Shown in pieces: positions 50,201 to 58,676 of a stretch of DNA of 64,000 bases (positions are counted from its first letter, which is position 1; each line of letters opens with the position of its first letter). Position numbers and translations under genes: made by a program. Under the pieces are notes generated by a model. That model was not told where the DNA came from. It saw only the letters and a program-made list of their open reading frames with translations, and did not search any database. The stretch is taken from the NCBI GenBank assembly GCA_016218825.1, contig JACRCV010000056.1, positions 1 to 64,000 on the forward strand, read 5' to 3'. This DNA comes from Deltaproteobacteria bacterium (GTDB lineage Bacteria; Myxococcota; XYA12-FULL-58-9).

Positions 50201-50365
50201 GTCACTGCACACCTGGCGGCAGACGTCATCCAGGCACAGGAAACCCTGCTGGCAGACGCCGGAGCCGCCACACGGCTCGCCGGCGCCGCCGGCAGGCGAG
50301 TGGGTGCAGGCTGCGGCCAAGAGCCCCGCTCCGATCACCGTGGCCTTGAGACCTTGCCTCACCAT
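47261..50365 (-). CDS. Large surface lipoprotein with Cys-rich region and ~14 propeller-like repeats
   Basis: The ATG at 50365 opens a lipoprotein signal with a good lipobox (LAAAC). Residues ~25-310 are rich in paired cysteines, including the MopE-type metal-binding motif EVCDGKDNDCDG. From about 320 to the end there are about 14 repeats of ~50 residues built on VGxYxSIAVD...GxVHIAYYDA...DLKYAYR, a beta-propeller-like pattern. Total 1034 residues. It is probably exposed on the cell surface; the ligand is unknown. Confidence 0.85.
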   Translation of the reverse strand: MVRQGLKATVIGAGLLAAACTHSPAGGAGEPCGGSGVCQQGFLCLDDVCRQVCSDDYGCPKALACVDSVCLPVNTECIADADCRATTLCQRPACRGGLCRYDPVWSTGSADPQPLCPLVGDDGNQNGVMDNGEAWNGYCGHDGVCAPCTEDPQCDDGDSCSRDTCVNQSCTNEPGAICGGGCSLCADGEPCSDSLTCVSRVCAGTCQPATCVDGVKNGLESGIDCGGAGSCPRCANGAGCSRDGDCASGICAGRVCDPGNCTGNATRSCGSDVGECVKGLNHCIDGFFAAVCDGETGPAPEVCDGKDNDCDGVVDPGCGCPSGTWVSETIAADGDVGQWGQVAVAASGAVHACFYDATSSATRDLMYAFHAPSGFWVRSVVDRTGDVGPYSRVAVDNLSGVHLAYYDATARDLRYAYKAANGSWGFSTVDTDGNVGQFASIAVDPDRGVHIAYRDASNQDLKYAYRAATAGSFTLSPALVTAGNVGEHTSIAADKTGAVHISYYDASAAVLRYLRKPKGGSFTAPAQVDAATGTGQYSALAVDSTGGVHVVYYDAANVNLNYRYLAPLLDPAVSGNWAGAVVDAVGNVGQHAAIAIDKNDGVHVAYYDATSGKHDLKYAYRQSAAVPWSTPVTVSANGNVGTAASIAVDGALDVEITYYDADNRDLKFAYRPAGTSAWIDSVIDSVGNVGSYGSVAADSGGATHVAYYDAGAGVLRYAFRSAGGVWTVAAIDTGGSVGKYCDVAVDAGGGAHLSYYDETNTGLKYIHCSAGGSCDAAGTAVDDVAGSPNVGQYSAIAVAGDGDLAIVYYDLTNTDLKYAFKPAGGSFSVGNVDAGSANVGQYAALVADAANGFHASYYDASNANEDLRYASSADGTTWTPVTADTASNAGRYSAIAVDGAGLVHVTSMSTTGGAATETLREAMRDSGGLWTFATVDGGFAGEYGSLAYAPSGLAYASYRKGAPTYDQYGALAGVTAQLAVAVRSPADGSWSASVLDGDGEVGLYTSVAIHPSGAVSIVYYDATRADFRHMYRCP

Positions 50366-50450
50366 GCGACCCCCTCGGTTGCTGCCGTGCGCGCCGATAC
50401 CGAAGTGTATTCGATGGCTCTGGGGGCGGCAAACGCCGCCGGCCACGAGC

Positions 50451-50534
50451 TCAACCGGGGCCGCGCGGCCCCAGCGGCTGAGGGGTGTCGACCGCGGCCT
50501 TCAGCTGCTCGCGGTCGACGTGGGGGGAGATCTA
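50451..50534 (-). pseudogene. Decayed C-terminal end of the XerC/D-type recombinase
   Basis: After the TAG at 50534-50532 the same frame stays open for 26 codons, to a TGA at 50453-50451. It reads ISPHVDREQLKAAVD, clearly the XerC/D tail. Relative to the family QIYTHVDRE, the Gln codon is now TAG, the catalytic Tyr position is Ser (TCC) and Thr is Pro. Confidence 0.75.
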
Positions 50535-51353
50535 GGTGGTGGAGATTTCGGCGTGGCCGAGGAGCTCCTGCACCGAGCGCAAATCGGCCCCGCCTTGCAG
50601 CAGATGGGTGGCGCAGGCGTGGCGGAGCTTGTGGGGGGAGATCGCCTTGCTGATCCCGGCAGCCGCGGCGGCGTGCCGCACGATCTTGAACAGCGCCATC
50701 CGCGACAACGCCCGGCCCCGATTGCCGATGAAGACGTAGCTGGTCGGCCGGCCCTTGAGCAACGCCTTGCGACCGTGCTCGAGGTAGCGGCCGAGCGCGG
50801 CCGCGGCAGGTCGGCCGAGCGGCACCACCCGCTCCTTGTCGCCCTTGCCCCGCGGCCGGACGATGCCGTGCGCGAGGCTCAGATCGTCGACTTGCAGCAT
50901 GCAGAGCTCGCTGGCCCGCAGCCCCGAGCTGTACAACAGCTCGAGCGCCGCGCGGTCGCGCTCGCCGCGCGGTCCTCTGGTGTCCGGGGTTTCGACCAAG
51001 GCCGCCATGTCGGCGCGCGACAAGACCACCGGCAGCGTCCGCCGCCGGGCCGGACCGGTGATCACCACGGCCGGATCGGCGCTGAGCGCGCCCTCGCGGA
51101 TCAGGAACGCGAACAGCTGCCGCGCCGCCGACAGCGCCCGGCTCTGGCTCGCCGGCTTCAGACCGCGACCGGCGAGCGCCCGCAGCCACCGGGCCAGATG
51201 GACGCCGCTGACGTCCTTCGGCCGGCGGCACCCGGCCTTGTGGAGCTCGGCGCACAGCGAGCGCAGATCCCCGGCGTACGCCTCGACGGTTCGCGGCGAG
51301 AGGTTGCGCTCTACCCGCAGGTGATCGAGGTAGAGATCGACGGCGCGCTCCAT
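50532..51353 (-). CDS. XerC/D-type tyrosine recombinase lacking its catalytic tyrosine
   Basis: It belongs to the family that resolves chromosome dimers. The N-terminal SAM-like domain (about 1-90) and most of the catalytic domain are intact: RASEL (first Arg), HKLRHACATHLL (HxxR) and LLGHAEISTT. Translation then stops at TAG, before the tyrosine nucleophile. The ATG at 51353 gives 273 residues; XerC/D proteins are ~300. Either this is a recent pseudogene, or another copy supplies recombination. A sequencing error is possible, but three separate substitutions would be needed. Confidence 0.82.
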   Translation of the reverse strand: MERAVDLYLDHLRVERNLSPRTVEAYAGDLRSLCAELHKAGCRRPKDVSGVHLARWLRALAGRGLKPASQSRALSAARQLFAFLIREGALSADPAVVITGPARRRTLPVVLSRADMAALVETPDTRGPRGERDRAALELLYSSGLRASELCMLQVDDLSLAHGIVRPRGKGDKERVVPLGRPAAAALGRYLEHGRKALLKGRPTSYVFIGNRGRALSRMALFKIVRHAAAAAGISKAISPHKLRHACATHLLQGGADLRSVQELLGHAEISTT

Positions 51354-51459
51354 CGCCACGAGCTTAGACCCGACCTCGGCAGCAGGCAATTTCGTCGGCG
51401 GCCCGCCCGCGCCTTGCCTCGCCTTGCCATTCGAGGCGATCATTCGCCCGAGGCGCGCG

Positions 51460-52047
51460 ATGGCGGACGACGACCGGGTGGAGAGCGAGATCGCGGCGCT
51501 CATCGAGAGCGGCGGCCCGATCTCATTCTACGACGCGATGGGTGTGGTGCGCTCGGCGCGCGCCGAAGGCGACCTGCGGGAGCCGGCGCTCGCCGCCCTC
51601 ATCGGCCTGCACGACTCCAATATCGCCACCGACGGGGCCCGCGAGGTGCTCGGCGAGTTTCTGCGGGTGTGCGCCGGCCGGGTTCAAGAAGAGCGGGCCC
51701 GCGCGGCGCGTACCATCACCCTCGACGACGACGGCATGACCGCCCGCGCCACCGCCGGCGCGACCTTGGCGCTCACCTTGGATGAGCGCGCCGGCAGCGG
51801 CCACCGCTGGGAGGTCACGAAGGTGCAAGGGCCGGCGTACGTCGACCGCTTGCCGCGCGATCCTGGCGGCGTCGCGGCGCCCCCGGTCGCCCGGTTCCGG
51901 GTGCGGCTGCCCCGCGCCGGGCTCGTGCAGCTGTCGTTCGCCGAGGCGCCGCCGCCGGGCACCGAAGCCGACGACGACTCGCCGGAGCCCGGGGGCGACG
52001 CGGGGCCACGGACCTTCGTGCTGCGGGCGGTGGTCGATTCGGGCTGA
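51460..52047 (+). CDS. Hypothetical protein with chagasin/I42-like C-terminal domain
   Basis: The 195-residue product has a helical N-terminal ~85 residues. A beta-rich domain follows (AGATLALTLDERAGSGHRWEV, later PRAGLVQLSF) that resembles the chagasin-type cysteine-protease inhibitor fold: the GSGHRW loop fits the NPTTG/TGYxW pattern only loosely. There is no signal peptide, unlike secreted inhibitors. The ATG at 51460 has GAGG six bases upstream. It is convergent with the DUF1302 gene. Confidence 0.65.
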   Translation: MADDDRVESEIAALIESGGPISFYDAMGVVRSARAEGDLREPALAALIGLHDSNIATDGAREVLGEFLRVCAGRVQEERARAARTITLDDDGMTARATAGATLALTLDERAGSGHRWEVTKVQGPAYVDRLPRDPGGVAAPPVARFRVRLPRAGLVQLSFAEAPPPGTEADDDSPEPGGDAGPRTFVLRAVVDSG

Positions 52048-52058
52048 GCGCGCCGGCG

Positions 52059-53930
52059 CTAGAACGCGAAGGTCGCCCGACCCCAGGCCAGCGAGCCCCC
52101 GGCCGCCGGATCCCCGAACTTGCTGTAGTCGGGGCCGAGCTGCAGCAGCGCGCCGGCGGCCAACGTCAAGCCGTCGCCGAAGCTGTACTCGAGCGCCGGG
52201 TAGAGCACCGCCGACCAGCCGGCGGCGCTGTAGAACGAGCGGTGCCGCCGCAGCCGGGCGCCGCCGTCCTCGTCCCACGAGGTCTCGGTGACGCCGCCCA
52301 GATCCCAGATCGAGAACAGCCGCAACAGGCCGCGGCCGTCGGCGAAGCGCACGTCGACGCCGACCACCGCGTAGTCGCCGATTCGATGCCGCAGCCGCTC
52401 CTCCGCGCACGCCGTGCCGTCCCGGTTGACGACGCAGATCTCGACCTGGGTCTGGTCGGCGCTGCTGCCGCTCGTCCGCACCGCGGCGCCGCCGTGAAAG
52501 AAATCGCCGGCGCCGAGCTCGTCGGGCATGCCGTGCACCCACATCAGGTTGGCGTAGACGTGACGGCCGAAGGAGTAGTCGATGCCGGCGACCCACTTGG
52601 CGAACGGCTTGGAGTCGAGCACCAGCGGCCGCTCGCCGTCCGGCAGCCGGTAGTCGTACTCGCCGGCCGGCCGGTTGAGCCCGAACAGCACCACTTCCCC
52701 TTGATCGATCCGCATCCGCCGTTGCTCCGGCACATAGAGCCCGACCTCGAGGCGGTAGCCGAACGGGTGGATGCCGCGCGAGATGAAGCCGAGGGGGTTG
52801 AGCTCGCCGGCGACGTTGAGTCCCACCACCTGCAGCCGCGGGAACTGCAGCACGACGTCGGTCGTCAGGGTGCCGGCGACACAGGCGGCGGCGTCGTTGG
52901 GATCGCAGCGCGCGTCGGCGATCTGGGTGATCCGGCTCTCGGCCGGCAGCGGGACGTCGCTGCGGCCGCGGTAGTACGACAGCGCCAGATCCTGCCCAAA
53001 GAGGCTGCCACCGACGCGCACCGCCCACGGCATGTTGGCGGGCGTGGTCGCCGGCAGCTGAAAGACCGCGCTCCGGACCACCGTCGGGTAACCGGCGCGG
53101 GCGGCGAGCTCACGTTCTGCCGCGAGGCGCCAGCGCAGCTCGTCGGCGACGAAAGGCAGTCGATCGACCGCGGTGATCCCGAGCGCTGCCGAGGCCGGCA
53201 ACACCGCGGGCTTGAACACCGGCACCAACACGCCGGAGAAGGACCAGGAGCCGGCCCCGTAGTCGAGCCGCACGATCTCGTTCGCCACCTGGCGACCGAA
53301 GAACAGCACGTTCTCGAGGTCGTTGGCGTTGACGTTGTTGGTCGGGTTGAACTGGTCGCCGACGCCCCATTGAACCACCTGTTGCCCGACGCGCAGATCG
53401 AGGTCCGGGAGCAGCAGATCGGTGACCTCGAGGTAGAGCGCGTGCGCCTGCAGCCGGTAGGGCGCGACCTCTTGATAGCGCGACAACGCCGCCAGGTCGC
53501 TTTGCGACCCGGCGATCCCGAGCCAGTCGAAGTCGACGTCACCGACGAAGGTGGCGCTGCCGGAGCCGGCGTGCAGCTTGAGGTTGAGCTTGTTCTCGTT
53601 GCGGCAGAACCCCTTCGCGAGCTCGGCGCGGTTGTAGAACGCCCCGCTGGTCTTGGCGCGCGTCCGATAGTGGGTCTCGCTCTGCACCGCGCCGCCGAGG
53701 TCGAGCTTCCCCCGCCCCGGGCTCTCGGGGCCGCGCGGCGATTCGTCCGCCTCGTCGCGATCATCTTGCCCCGGTGGCGAGCGTAGCGGCACGAACTGGG
53801 TCGGCGCCGCGAGCCGTGGATCGGTGGCGGCCTCGGCGTCCGCCGCGGCCGCGGCCTCCTGCGCCGCCGCCGGGGCCGCCGCTGTCAGCACCCCGGCCAA
53901 GGTCACCGCGGCGCGCCAATCGATGTACAT
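52059..53930 (-). CDS. DUF1302 family outer-membrane protein
   Basis: The 623-residue protein has a signal peptide (ends near AAAQ), an Ala/Asp/Pro-rich linker, and a long beta-strand-rich region ending in Phe (RATFAF), as outer-membrane barrels do. Local features such as DLRVGQQVVQWG and NPTNNVNANDLENV are typical of DUF1302. The ATG at 53930 has GAGG eight bases before it. It lies directly downstream of LolA-like and RND genes, suggesting an outer-membrane acceptor or channel for their cargo. Confidence 0.85.
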   Translation of the reverse strand: MYIDWRAAVTLAGVLTAAAPAAAQEAAAAADAEAATDPRLAAPTQFVPLRSPPGQDDRDEADESPRGPESPGRGKLDLGGAVQSETHYRTRAKTSGAFYNRAELAKGFCRNENKLNLKLHAGSGSATFVGDVDFDWLGIAGSQSDLAALSRYQEVAPYRLQAHALYLEVTDLLLPDLDLRVGQQVVQWGVGDQFNPTNNVNANDLENVLFFGRQVANEIVRLDYGAGSWSFSGVLVPVFKPAVLPASAALGITAVDRLPFVADELRWRLAAERELAARAGYPTVVRSAVFQLPATTPANMPWAVRVGGSLFGQDLALSYYRGRSDVPLPAESRITQIADARCDPNDAAACVAGTLTTDVVLQFPRLQVVGLNVAGELNPLGFISRGIHPFGYRLEVGLYVPEQRRMRIDQGEVVLFGLNRPAGEYDYRLPDGERPLVLDSKPFAKWVAGIDYSFGRHVYANLMWVHGMPDELGAGDFFHGGAAVRTSGSSADQTQVEICVVNRDGTACAEERLRHRIGDYAVVGVDVRFADGRGLLRLFSIWDLGGVTETSWDEDGGARLRRHRSFYSAAGWSAVLYPALEYSFGDGLTLAAGALLQLGPDYSKFGDPAAGGSLAWGRATFAF

Positions 53931-53939
53931 CACGGCACC

Positions 53940-54701
53940 TCACCCGCCCCGCTGCAGCGCCCGCACGGTGAACAGCGAATCGGGGACCCCGCGGTTCACC
54001 TGCCAGTCCTTGAGCAGCATGCGCGACTTGAGCTCGCCGCGGCTGTGGTCCACCATCTCCACGGCCCTCGGGGTGCAGAGCTTGCCCTGGCAGGTGAAGT
54101 CGGAGCGGGTCTCGGTCTTGGCGTTGACCCCGGCGTCATTGAAGTAGCGGATCTCGATCGGTTGGTGCAGATCCTTGCGCACGTCCACCTCGAGCCGCGG
54201 ATAGAGAAACGCTTGATCGGCCTTGCGCTCGAGCGTCAAGGTCAGGGTGGCGCCGTGGTCGGCCACCGCCGTGGCACGAAACACCTTGCCGAACACCGCG
54301 AGCGCGATCTCGTCGTGGTCCCAAGCCGAGCCCATGAAGCCCTGCTCCTTCACGTGGGTGGCGATCCGCCGGACCTTCCGGTAGGCGGGCAGGTAGATGT
54401 ACATCTGGTCGACGCCCAGCACCAAGACCCGGGTGCCCTTGACGTCGGCCGGCGCCAGGAACTCCACCCGCCGCCATGCGGTGCCCTTCACCGTGGCCTC
54501 GAAGGTCAGCCGCCGCTCGGCCTTGCCCGGCTCGTTGGTGACCATCTCCATCACCACGGTCTGGTCGCTCATGCCGCCGATGGTGGCGTCGACGGCGGCG
54601 AGCTCCTCGTCGGCGCTCGTCGCAGCAACGACCGGCGGCGACAGCAACAGCCCGCCGCAGGCAAAGAGCGTGGCGCGAAAGACGTCCTTGGACCTGATCA
54701 C
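53940..54701 (-). CDS. LolA-like outer-membrane lipoprotein-sorting family protein
   Basis: The 253-residue periplasmic protein has a signal peptide followed by a LolA/LolB-like single beta-sheet fold (EATVKGTAWRRVEFLAPADVKGTRVLVL, MYIYLPAYRKVRRI). It matches the LolA_like family found with RND exporters. The two C-terminal cysteines (FTCQGKLC) may pair. The GTG at 54701 has GGAGG five bases away. It lies between RND and DUF1302 genes and may carry a lipid or lipoprotein between them. Confidence 0.82.
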   Translation of the reverse strand: MIRSKDVFRATLFACGGLLLSPPVVAATSADEELAAVDATIGGMSDQTVVMEMVTNEPGKAERRLTFEATVKGTAWRRVEFLAPADVKGTRVLVLGVDQMYIYLPAYRKVRRIATHVKEQGFMGSAWDHDEIALAVFGKVFRATAVADHGATLTLTLERKADQAFLYPRLEVDVRKDLHQPIEIRYFNDAGVNAKTETRSDFTCQGKLCTPRAVEMVDHSRGELKSRMLLKDWQVNRGVPDSLFTVRALQRGG

Positions 54702-54710
54702 CGAGGCCTC

Positions 54711-57533
54711 CTATTTCCGTGGCGCAGGCTTGTGCGCGGCGGTGGTTCGCGGATCGAGCACGACGGCCGCGGCGCTGTCGGCCGCCGTCGCCCGGGTCGC
54801 CCCCAGGATTTCGTAACGCCGGCGACCAGCGAGCGCCGGCACCGCCAAGAAGGTCGCGAGCGCGGCCAACAACATCGAGGCCGCGGTCAGCCCGCCGATG
54901 TTCTGCAGCGGCTTGGCGTCGCCGAGAGTCAAGACCGAGAAGCCGGCCGCCACCATCACCGCGTTGGTCCAGACCCCGGGTCCGGCCGCGCAGCCGGCGT
55001 CGTGCGCGGCGTCGGCAGCGCTGCCGCCGGGCGGGGCGCGCCAGCTCGCGAGCAGGTGGATGGCGTAGTCGACCCCGGCGCCGATCACCAGGCTCGCCAG
55101 CATCGAGGTCCCGACGTCGAGGCGGATGCCGAAGACCCCCATGGCGCCGTAGACACACAACAGCGTCAGCACCGTCGGCGTCAGCGCCAGCAGCCCGACC
55201 CACAGCGAGCGGAACAGGGCCGCCATGATCAGCAAGACCAGCGCCGCCGACGCGATCAAGCTGACGATCTGATTGCGGCTGACGCTCTGCGACAAGCCGC
55301 GGTGCATCACCGGCAGCCCGTTGACCGCGATCGCCACCGGCGCGGCGCCGCCTGCCGCCGTGGCGCCGTCTTCGAGATCCAGCATCGCCTGGGTGACGTC
55401 GGCGGCGAAGCGCCCGACAGCGTCGGTAGCGGGCGCGGCCAGCCCGAGCGTCGACACCAGCTGGTCCCGGCGCCAGGCGGCCCGCGCCACCGCCCAGGTT
55501 TCACGCAGCGGGGTCGAAACCGAGAGCGCCAGATCCTCGGCGTCGCTCGGCGGCCGGGTCGGAGAGAGGCTCGCCGCCACCGTCGTCGTGAGCTCGGCAA
55601 CGGCCGTTCGGTCGCCGAGCGTCACCAGGGCCGAGGCCACCCGGGCGGCCTCGGCGTCCGGCAGCACGACCGCGTTCTCCTCCGAGCCGAGGAAACGGCG
55701 GAGCTCGGCTTCGACCACCGCCACGTCCGGCCGCGGCGTGCCGTGGTCGATCAGCGCTTGCAGCCGCTCCGGGCTCGCGCTCACCGTCAAGTGGTGTTGG
55801 TGCGCCAACGCCAACACCCTCCAGGCGACGTCACCGGCCGGATTCGACCCGGCCCCTGTCGCCCCCGCTTCGCTGGCGATCGCGTCGAGGCGCGCGAGGA
55901 CCGGCGCGACCTCGGCCGCCCGATCCGAGGCCAGCCGGATGTGGATCAGGCTGTGCGCGTGGTCGCGGGTGACGAACTGGTCGAGCACCGGGTCGCCCAT
56001 GAATGAATAGAGCACGCTCACCTGGGCCGCGGTCTCGGGGATCCGCGCCTGTCCGGCCAACACCGCGTTCGCAGTCGCGACCGCTTGGCCGATGTGGCTG
56101 ACCCCGGTGACCCCGGGCTCGAGGGCCGCCCGGTCGGCGATGCGCCGCACCAGCCGGAGGTTCGCGGGCTCGCGCATGTCGCCGGAGATCTCGATGAAGG
56201 CGAACTGGCTACCGCCGAAGTGGGCGCGCATGAACGCCTCGGCCAGGGCGGGCGGACTGCCGGCGTTGAAGAACGCGCCGGCGTCGACGCTCGAATCCAG
56301 GCGGGTCGAGGCCGCCGCCCCGAGAACGGCGACGAGCGCCAAGGCGGCGCCGAGCCCGAGCCGATGCCGTGCCGCGCCCCGGGTCAGTCGCCCGATCGCC
56401 GCCGCCACCGCGGTGGAGCTCGAGGGGTGGTGGTGAACCTTCAACAGCGACGCCAGCGCCGGCACGAAGGTCAACGACAGGCCCATCGCCAGGAAGATGC
56501 CGACGCCGGCGAACAGGCCGAAGATCCGGAGCGGGTGCACGTCCATCCCCAGGTAGGAGGCGAGGCTGACGACGGTGGTGAGCCCCGAGCCGATGATGAC
56601 CGGCCCGGTCTGGTGGATGGCCTGGGTCAGTGACGTCGTCGGCTCCAGGCGCTCGTTCAGGGCGTAATAGCGCGCCAGCAGGTGCACCCCGTAGGCGCTG
56701 CCGATCGCGAACAGCACCACCGGCATCCCCGCGAGCACGATGTTGAACCGGACGCCGAGAGCGGCCATCAACCCCAAGGTCATCGCGATGCTGAGGGTGG
56801 TGGCGACGAGGACGATCGAGATCCCCACCGGGTCCCGGAACGTCACCATCAAGATCAGGATCACCGCGAGCACCGCCCACGGCGTGAGCAGCAACAGGTC
56901 GTGCTGGGTGGTGTTGAAGACGTAGGTCGACACGAACGGATCGCCGGCCCAGTAGAGGGTCTCGGTCGGAAAGGCCTTGGTCACCACCGCCTGGATCTGC
57001 GCCGCCACCGCCCTGAGCGGCGCGCCGGCCGCGAGCATCGCGACGATCGCGACCGCGCGACCGTCGGCGGCCACCAGGTTGCCGACCACCTGGTCGCGGC
57101 TCATCACCTTGGTCCGGAGCGCCTGTTCGTCGACGGCGTTGGCCGGCAGCCGGTCGACGAGGGCGGTGGTGACGACGCCGCCGCGGCCGGGGTCCGGGGT
57201 GAAGTCGCCGGTGTTGGCGAGCGACAAGACGTGGTTGAGAGACCCGAGGCCCTTGAGCTCCTCGGTCGCCTGCTGCAGCCGCTTCAGGAACGAGGCCGCG
57301 AACGGGTCATCGGTCTCGATGCCGACGAGCGCGATCTCCGTGGTGCCGAAGCGGCGGGAGAGCTCGGTGAACTTGGCGACCGCGAGGTTGCCGCGCGGCA
57401 AGAACTCCAGCAGGTCGTCGGACTGCTGCAGACGGGTGGCCTGGAACGCCGACGCGACGCCCAGGCCGACGGTGACTACGACGATCCACACCGCGGCGGC
57501 GCGGTTCGCGATCAGACGCGCGAGCAGATCCAT
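54711..57533 (-). CDS. RND superfamily (MMPL-type) transporter
   Basis: The 940-residue inner-membrane exporter has the RND duplicated plan: helix 1 at residues 12-30, a large periplasmic loop, a block of five helices (about 220-370), a second half beginning near 395, another loop, and a final helix block. No outer-membrane channel or adaptor of the TolC/MFP type is present. Instead LolA-like and DUF1302 genes follow within 10 bases each. Hydrophobic cargo is likely. Confidence 0.9.
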   Translation of the reverse strand: MDLLARLIANRAAAVWIVVVTVGLGVASAFQATRLQQSDDLLEFLPRGNLAVAKFTELSRRFGTTEIALVGIETDDPFAASFLKRLQQATEELKGLGSLNHVLSLANTGDFTPDPGRGGVVTTALVDRLPANAVDEQALRTKVMSRDQVVGNLVAADGRAVAIVAMLAAGAPLRAVAAQIQAVVTKAFPTETLYWAGDPFVSTYVFNTTQHDLLLLTPWAVLAVILILMVTFRDPVGISIVLVATTLSIAMTLGLMAALGVRFNIVLAGMPVVLFAIGSAYGVHLLARYYALNERLEPTTSLTQAIHQTGPVIIGSGLTTVVSLASYLGMDVHPLRIFGLFAGVGIFLAMGLSLTFVPALASLLKVHHHPSSSTAVAAAIGRLTRGAARHRLGLGAALALVAVLGAAASTRLDSSVDAGAFFNAGSPPALAEAFMRAHFGGSQFAFIEISGDMREPANLRLVRRIADRAALEPGVTGVSHIGQAVATANAVLAGQARIPETAAQVSVLYSFMGDPVLDQFVTRDHAHSLIHIRLASDRAAEVAPVLARLDAIASEAGATGAGSNPAGDVAWRVLALAHQHHLTVSASPERLQALIDHGTPRPDVAVVEAELRRFLGSEENAVVLPDAEAARVASALVTLGDRTAVAELTTTVAASLSPTRPPSDAEDLALSVSTPLRETWAVARAAWRRDQLVSTLGLAAPATDAVGRFAADVTQAMLDLEDGATAAGGAAPVAIAVNGLPVMHRGLSQSVSRNQIVSLIASAALVLLIMAALFRSLWVGLLALTPTVLTLLCVYGAMGVFGIRLDVGTSMLASLVIGAGVDYAIHLLASWRAPPGGSAADAAHDAGCAAGPGVWTNAVMVAAGFSVLTLGDAKPLQNIGGLTAASMLLAALATFLAVPALAGRRRYEILGATRATAADSAAAVVLDPRTTAAHKPAPRK

Positions 57534-57578
57534 GGCGGAGGGAGGCAGACGTCGGCGTCGACGGTCTCGACCCCGGGG

Positions 57579-58565
57579 CTACAGCCCGGAGCGCTCGACG
57601 AGCTCTTGCACCGCCTCGCCGATGAGGCGCGGCAGCGTCGACGGCCCGCCGTCGGCGATCTTGTTGGCGCGCGCCAGGACCTTGGTCTGGCGGACATCGA
57701 AGAGCTTCAACGTCAGGACCATCGAGCCCTCGAGCTTGGCGACGTTGCCCGCCGCGAGGTAGTCGACCCCGAGGGCGTTGCCGAGCTCGGCGACGCAGGT
57801 GGCGTCGTCGCAGCCCACCGCCTCTTTGACCTTCTCGAAGCCGATCATCGAGTTGATGTCGTCGGGTCCGATCGCCTCGAAGCCGGCGTTCTGCAGCTCG
57901 GTCAGGAAGACCTCGTCCATGATCAGCGCCACCTCGTCCGGCACCTCCTTGGACTTCACCTTCATCGGAATGGCGGCGCACTTGGTGCCCGGGCTCTTCA
58001 GCTTGCGCCGCGGGCCCTGGTACTGCTGCACCGACGACGACCCGGGCGCCGCCGGCTGCGAGTAGCTGCCCATGCCCGTCGCCGCGACCGTCGAGCCCGG
58101 AGGTGCGGCGAACGTGGTGTTGACGTTGCCCGGTCCGGTCTTCGGCTGACCGACCGCCATCGGCTGGATGTCGACGCGCATTCCGCCGGAGTAGACGCCG
58201 TCGAAGCGCACGTAGAACCCGGGAGCGTTCACGAAGCCCGGGCCGTTGGTGCCGAAGCTCACCTTCTGCTTGGCGCGCGGCGAGATCCGCACCATCTCAC
58301 CCTTGCCGCTGCGGTAGTGGTCGACGCCGTCAGCCCCGACCGCCGCGATTTGATTGCGGTTCACGAGGACGTCCTGACCCAGGTCGTTGTAGACCATCAA
58401 CGCCACCTCGACGGTGGCGCCCTTGTTGCGCGCGGTCAGGAGCTCGATGCGCACGCCGTTGCCGGCGGTGGGCGGCGCCGCCATCACTTTGCCGCGGCGG
58501 CAGGCGGCGTGCGGGAGTGCGACACCGAGGATCAAGGCCAACGTGAGAATCGCGCGCTTGTTCAT
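57579..58565 (-). CDS. Exported protein with CsgG/TolB-like C-terminal domain
   Basis: The ATG at 58565 gives a signal peptide with Cys at the expected position (LPHAAC), so it may be a lipoprotein. Residues ~35-140 look like a beta-sandwich; a Gly/Ser/Pro linker follows. Residues ~196-315 resemble the CsgG/TolB-N-like domain of the PEGA protein at 6613-8355, sharing the C...CVAELGNALGVDYLAAGNVAKLEG-type pattern. It starts 45 bases upstream of the RND gene, so it may be part of that system. Confidence 0.78.
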   Translation of the reverse strand: MNKRAILTLALILGVALPHAACRRGKVMAAPPTAGNGVRIELLTARNKGATVEVALMVYNDLGQDVLVNRNQIAAVGADGVDHYRSGKGEMVRISPRAKQKVSFGTNGPGFVNAPGFYVRFDGVYSGGMRVDIQPMAVGQPKTGPGNVNTTFAAPPGSTVAATGMGSYSQPAAPGSSSVQQYQGPRRKLKSPGTKCAAIPMKVKSKEVPDEVALIMDEVFLTELQNAGFEAIGPDDINSMIGFEKVKEAVGCDDATCVAELGNALGVDYLAAGNVAKLEGSMVLTLKLFDVRQTKVLARANKIADGGPSTLPRLIGEAVQELVERSGL

Positions 58566-58676
58566 GGAGTGCCCCATAGCTCGTGATACCGACGTGAGTC
58601 AACGACGCCGAATTCACCGCGCCGCCTCGCCCTCGCCCTGCCCTTCTTGGGCCGGCCCGCCGCCGGAGCCTCGACC
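58566..58676. promoter_or_regulatory. Intergenic region upstream of the RND operon
   Basis: This 111-bp gap lies between the giant Cys-rich gene stop and the CsgG-like gene. It must hold the RND-operon promoter, or be a terminator region for the upstream gene, but I see no clear motif besides GC-rich inverted repeats (GGCCGGCCCGCCGCCGG). Confidence 0.3.
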
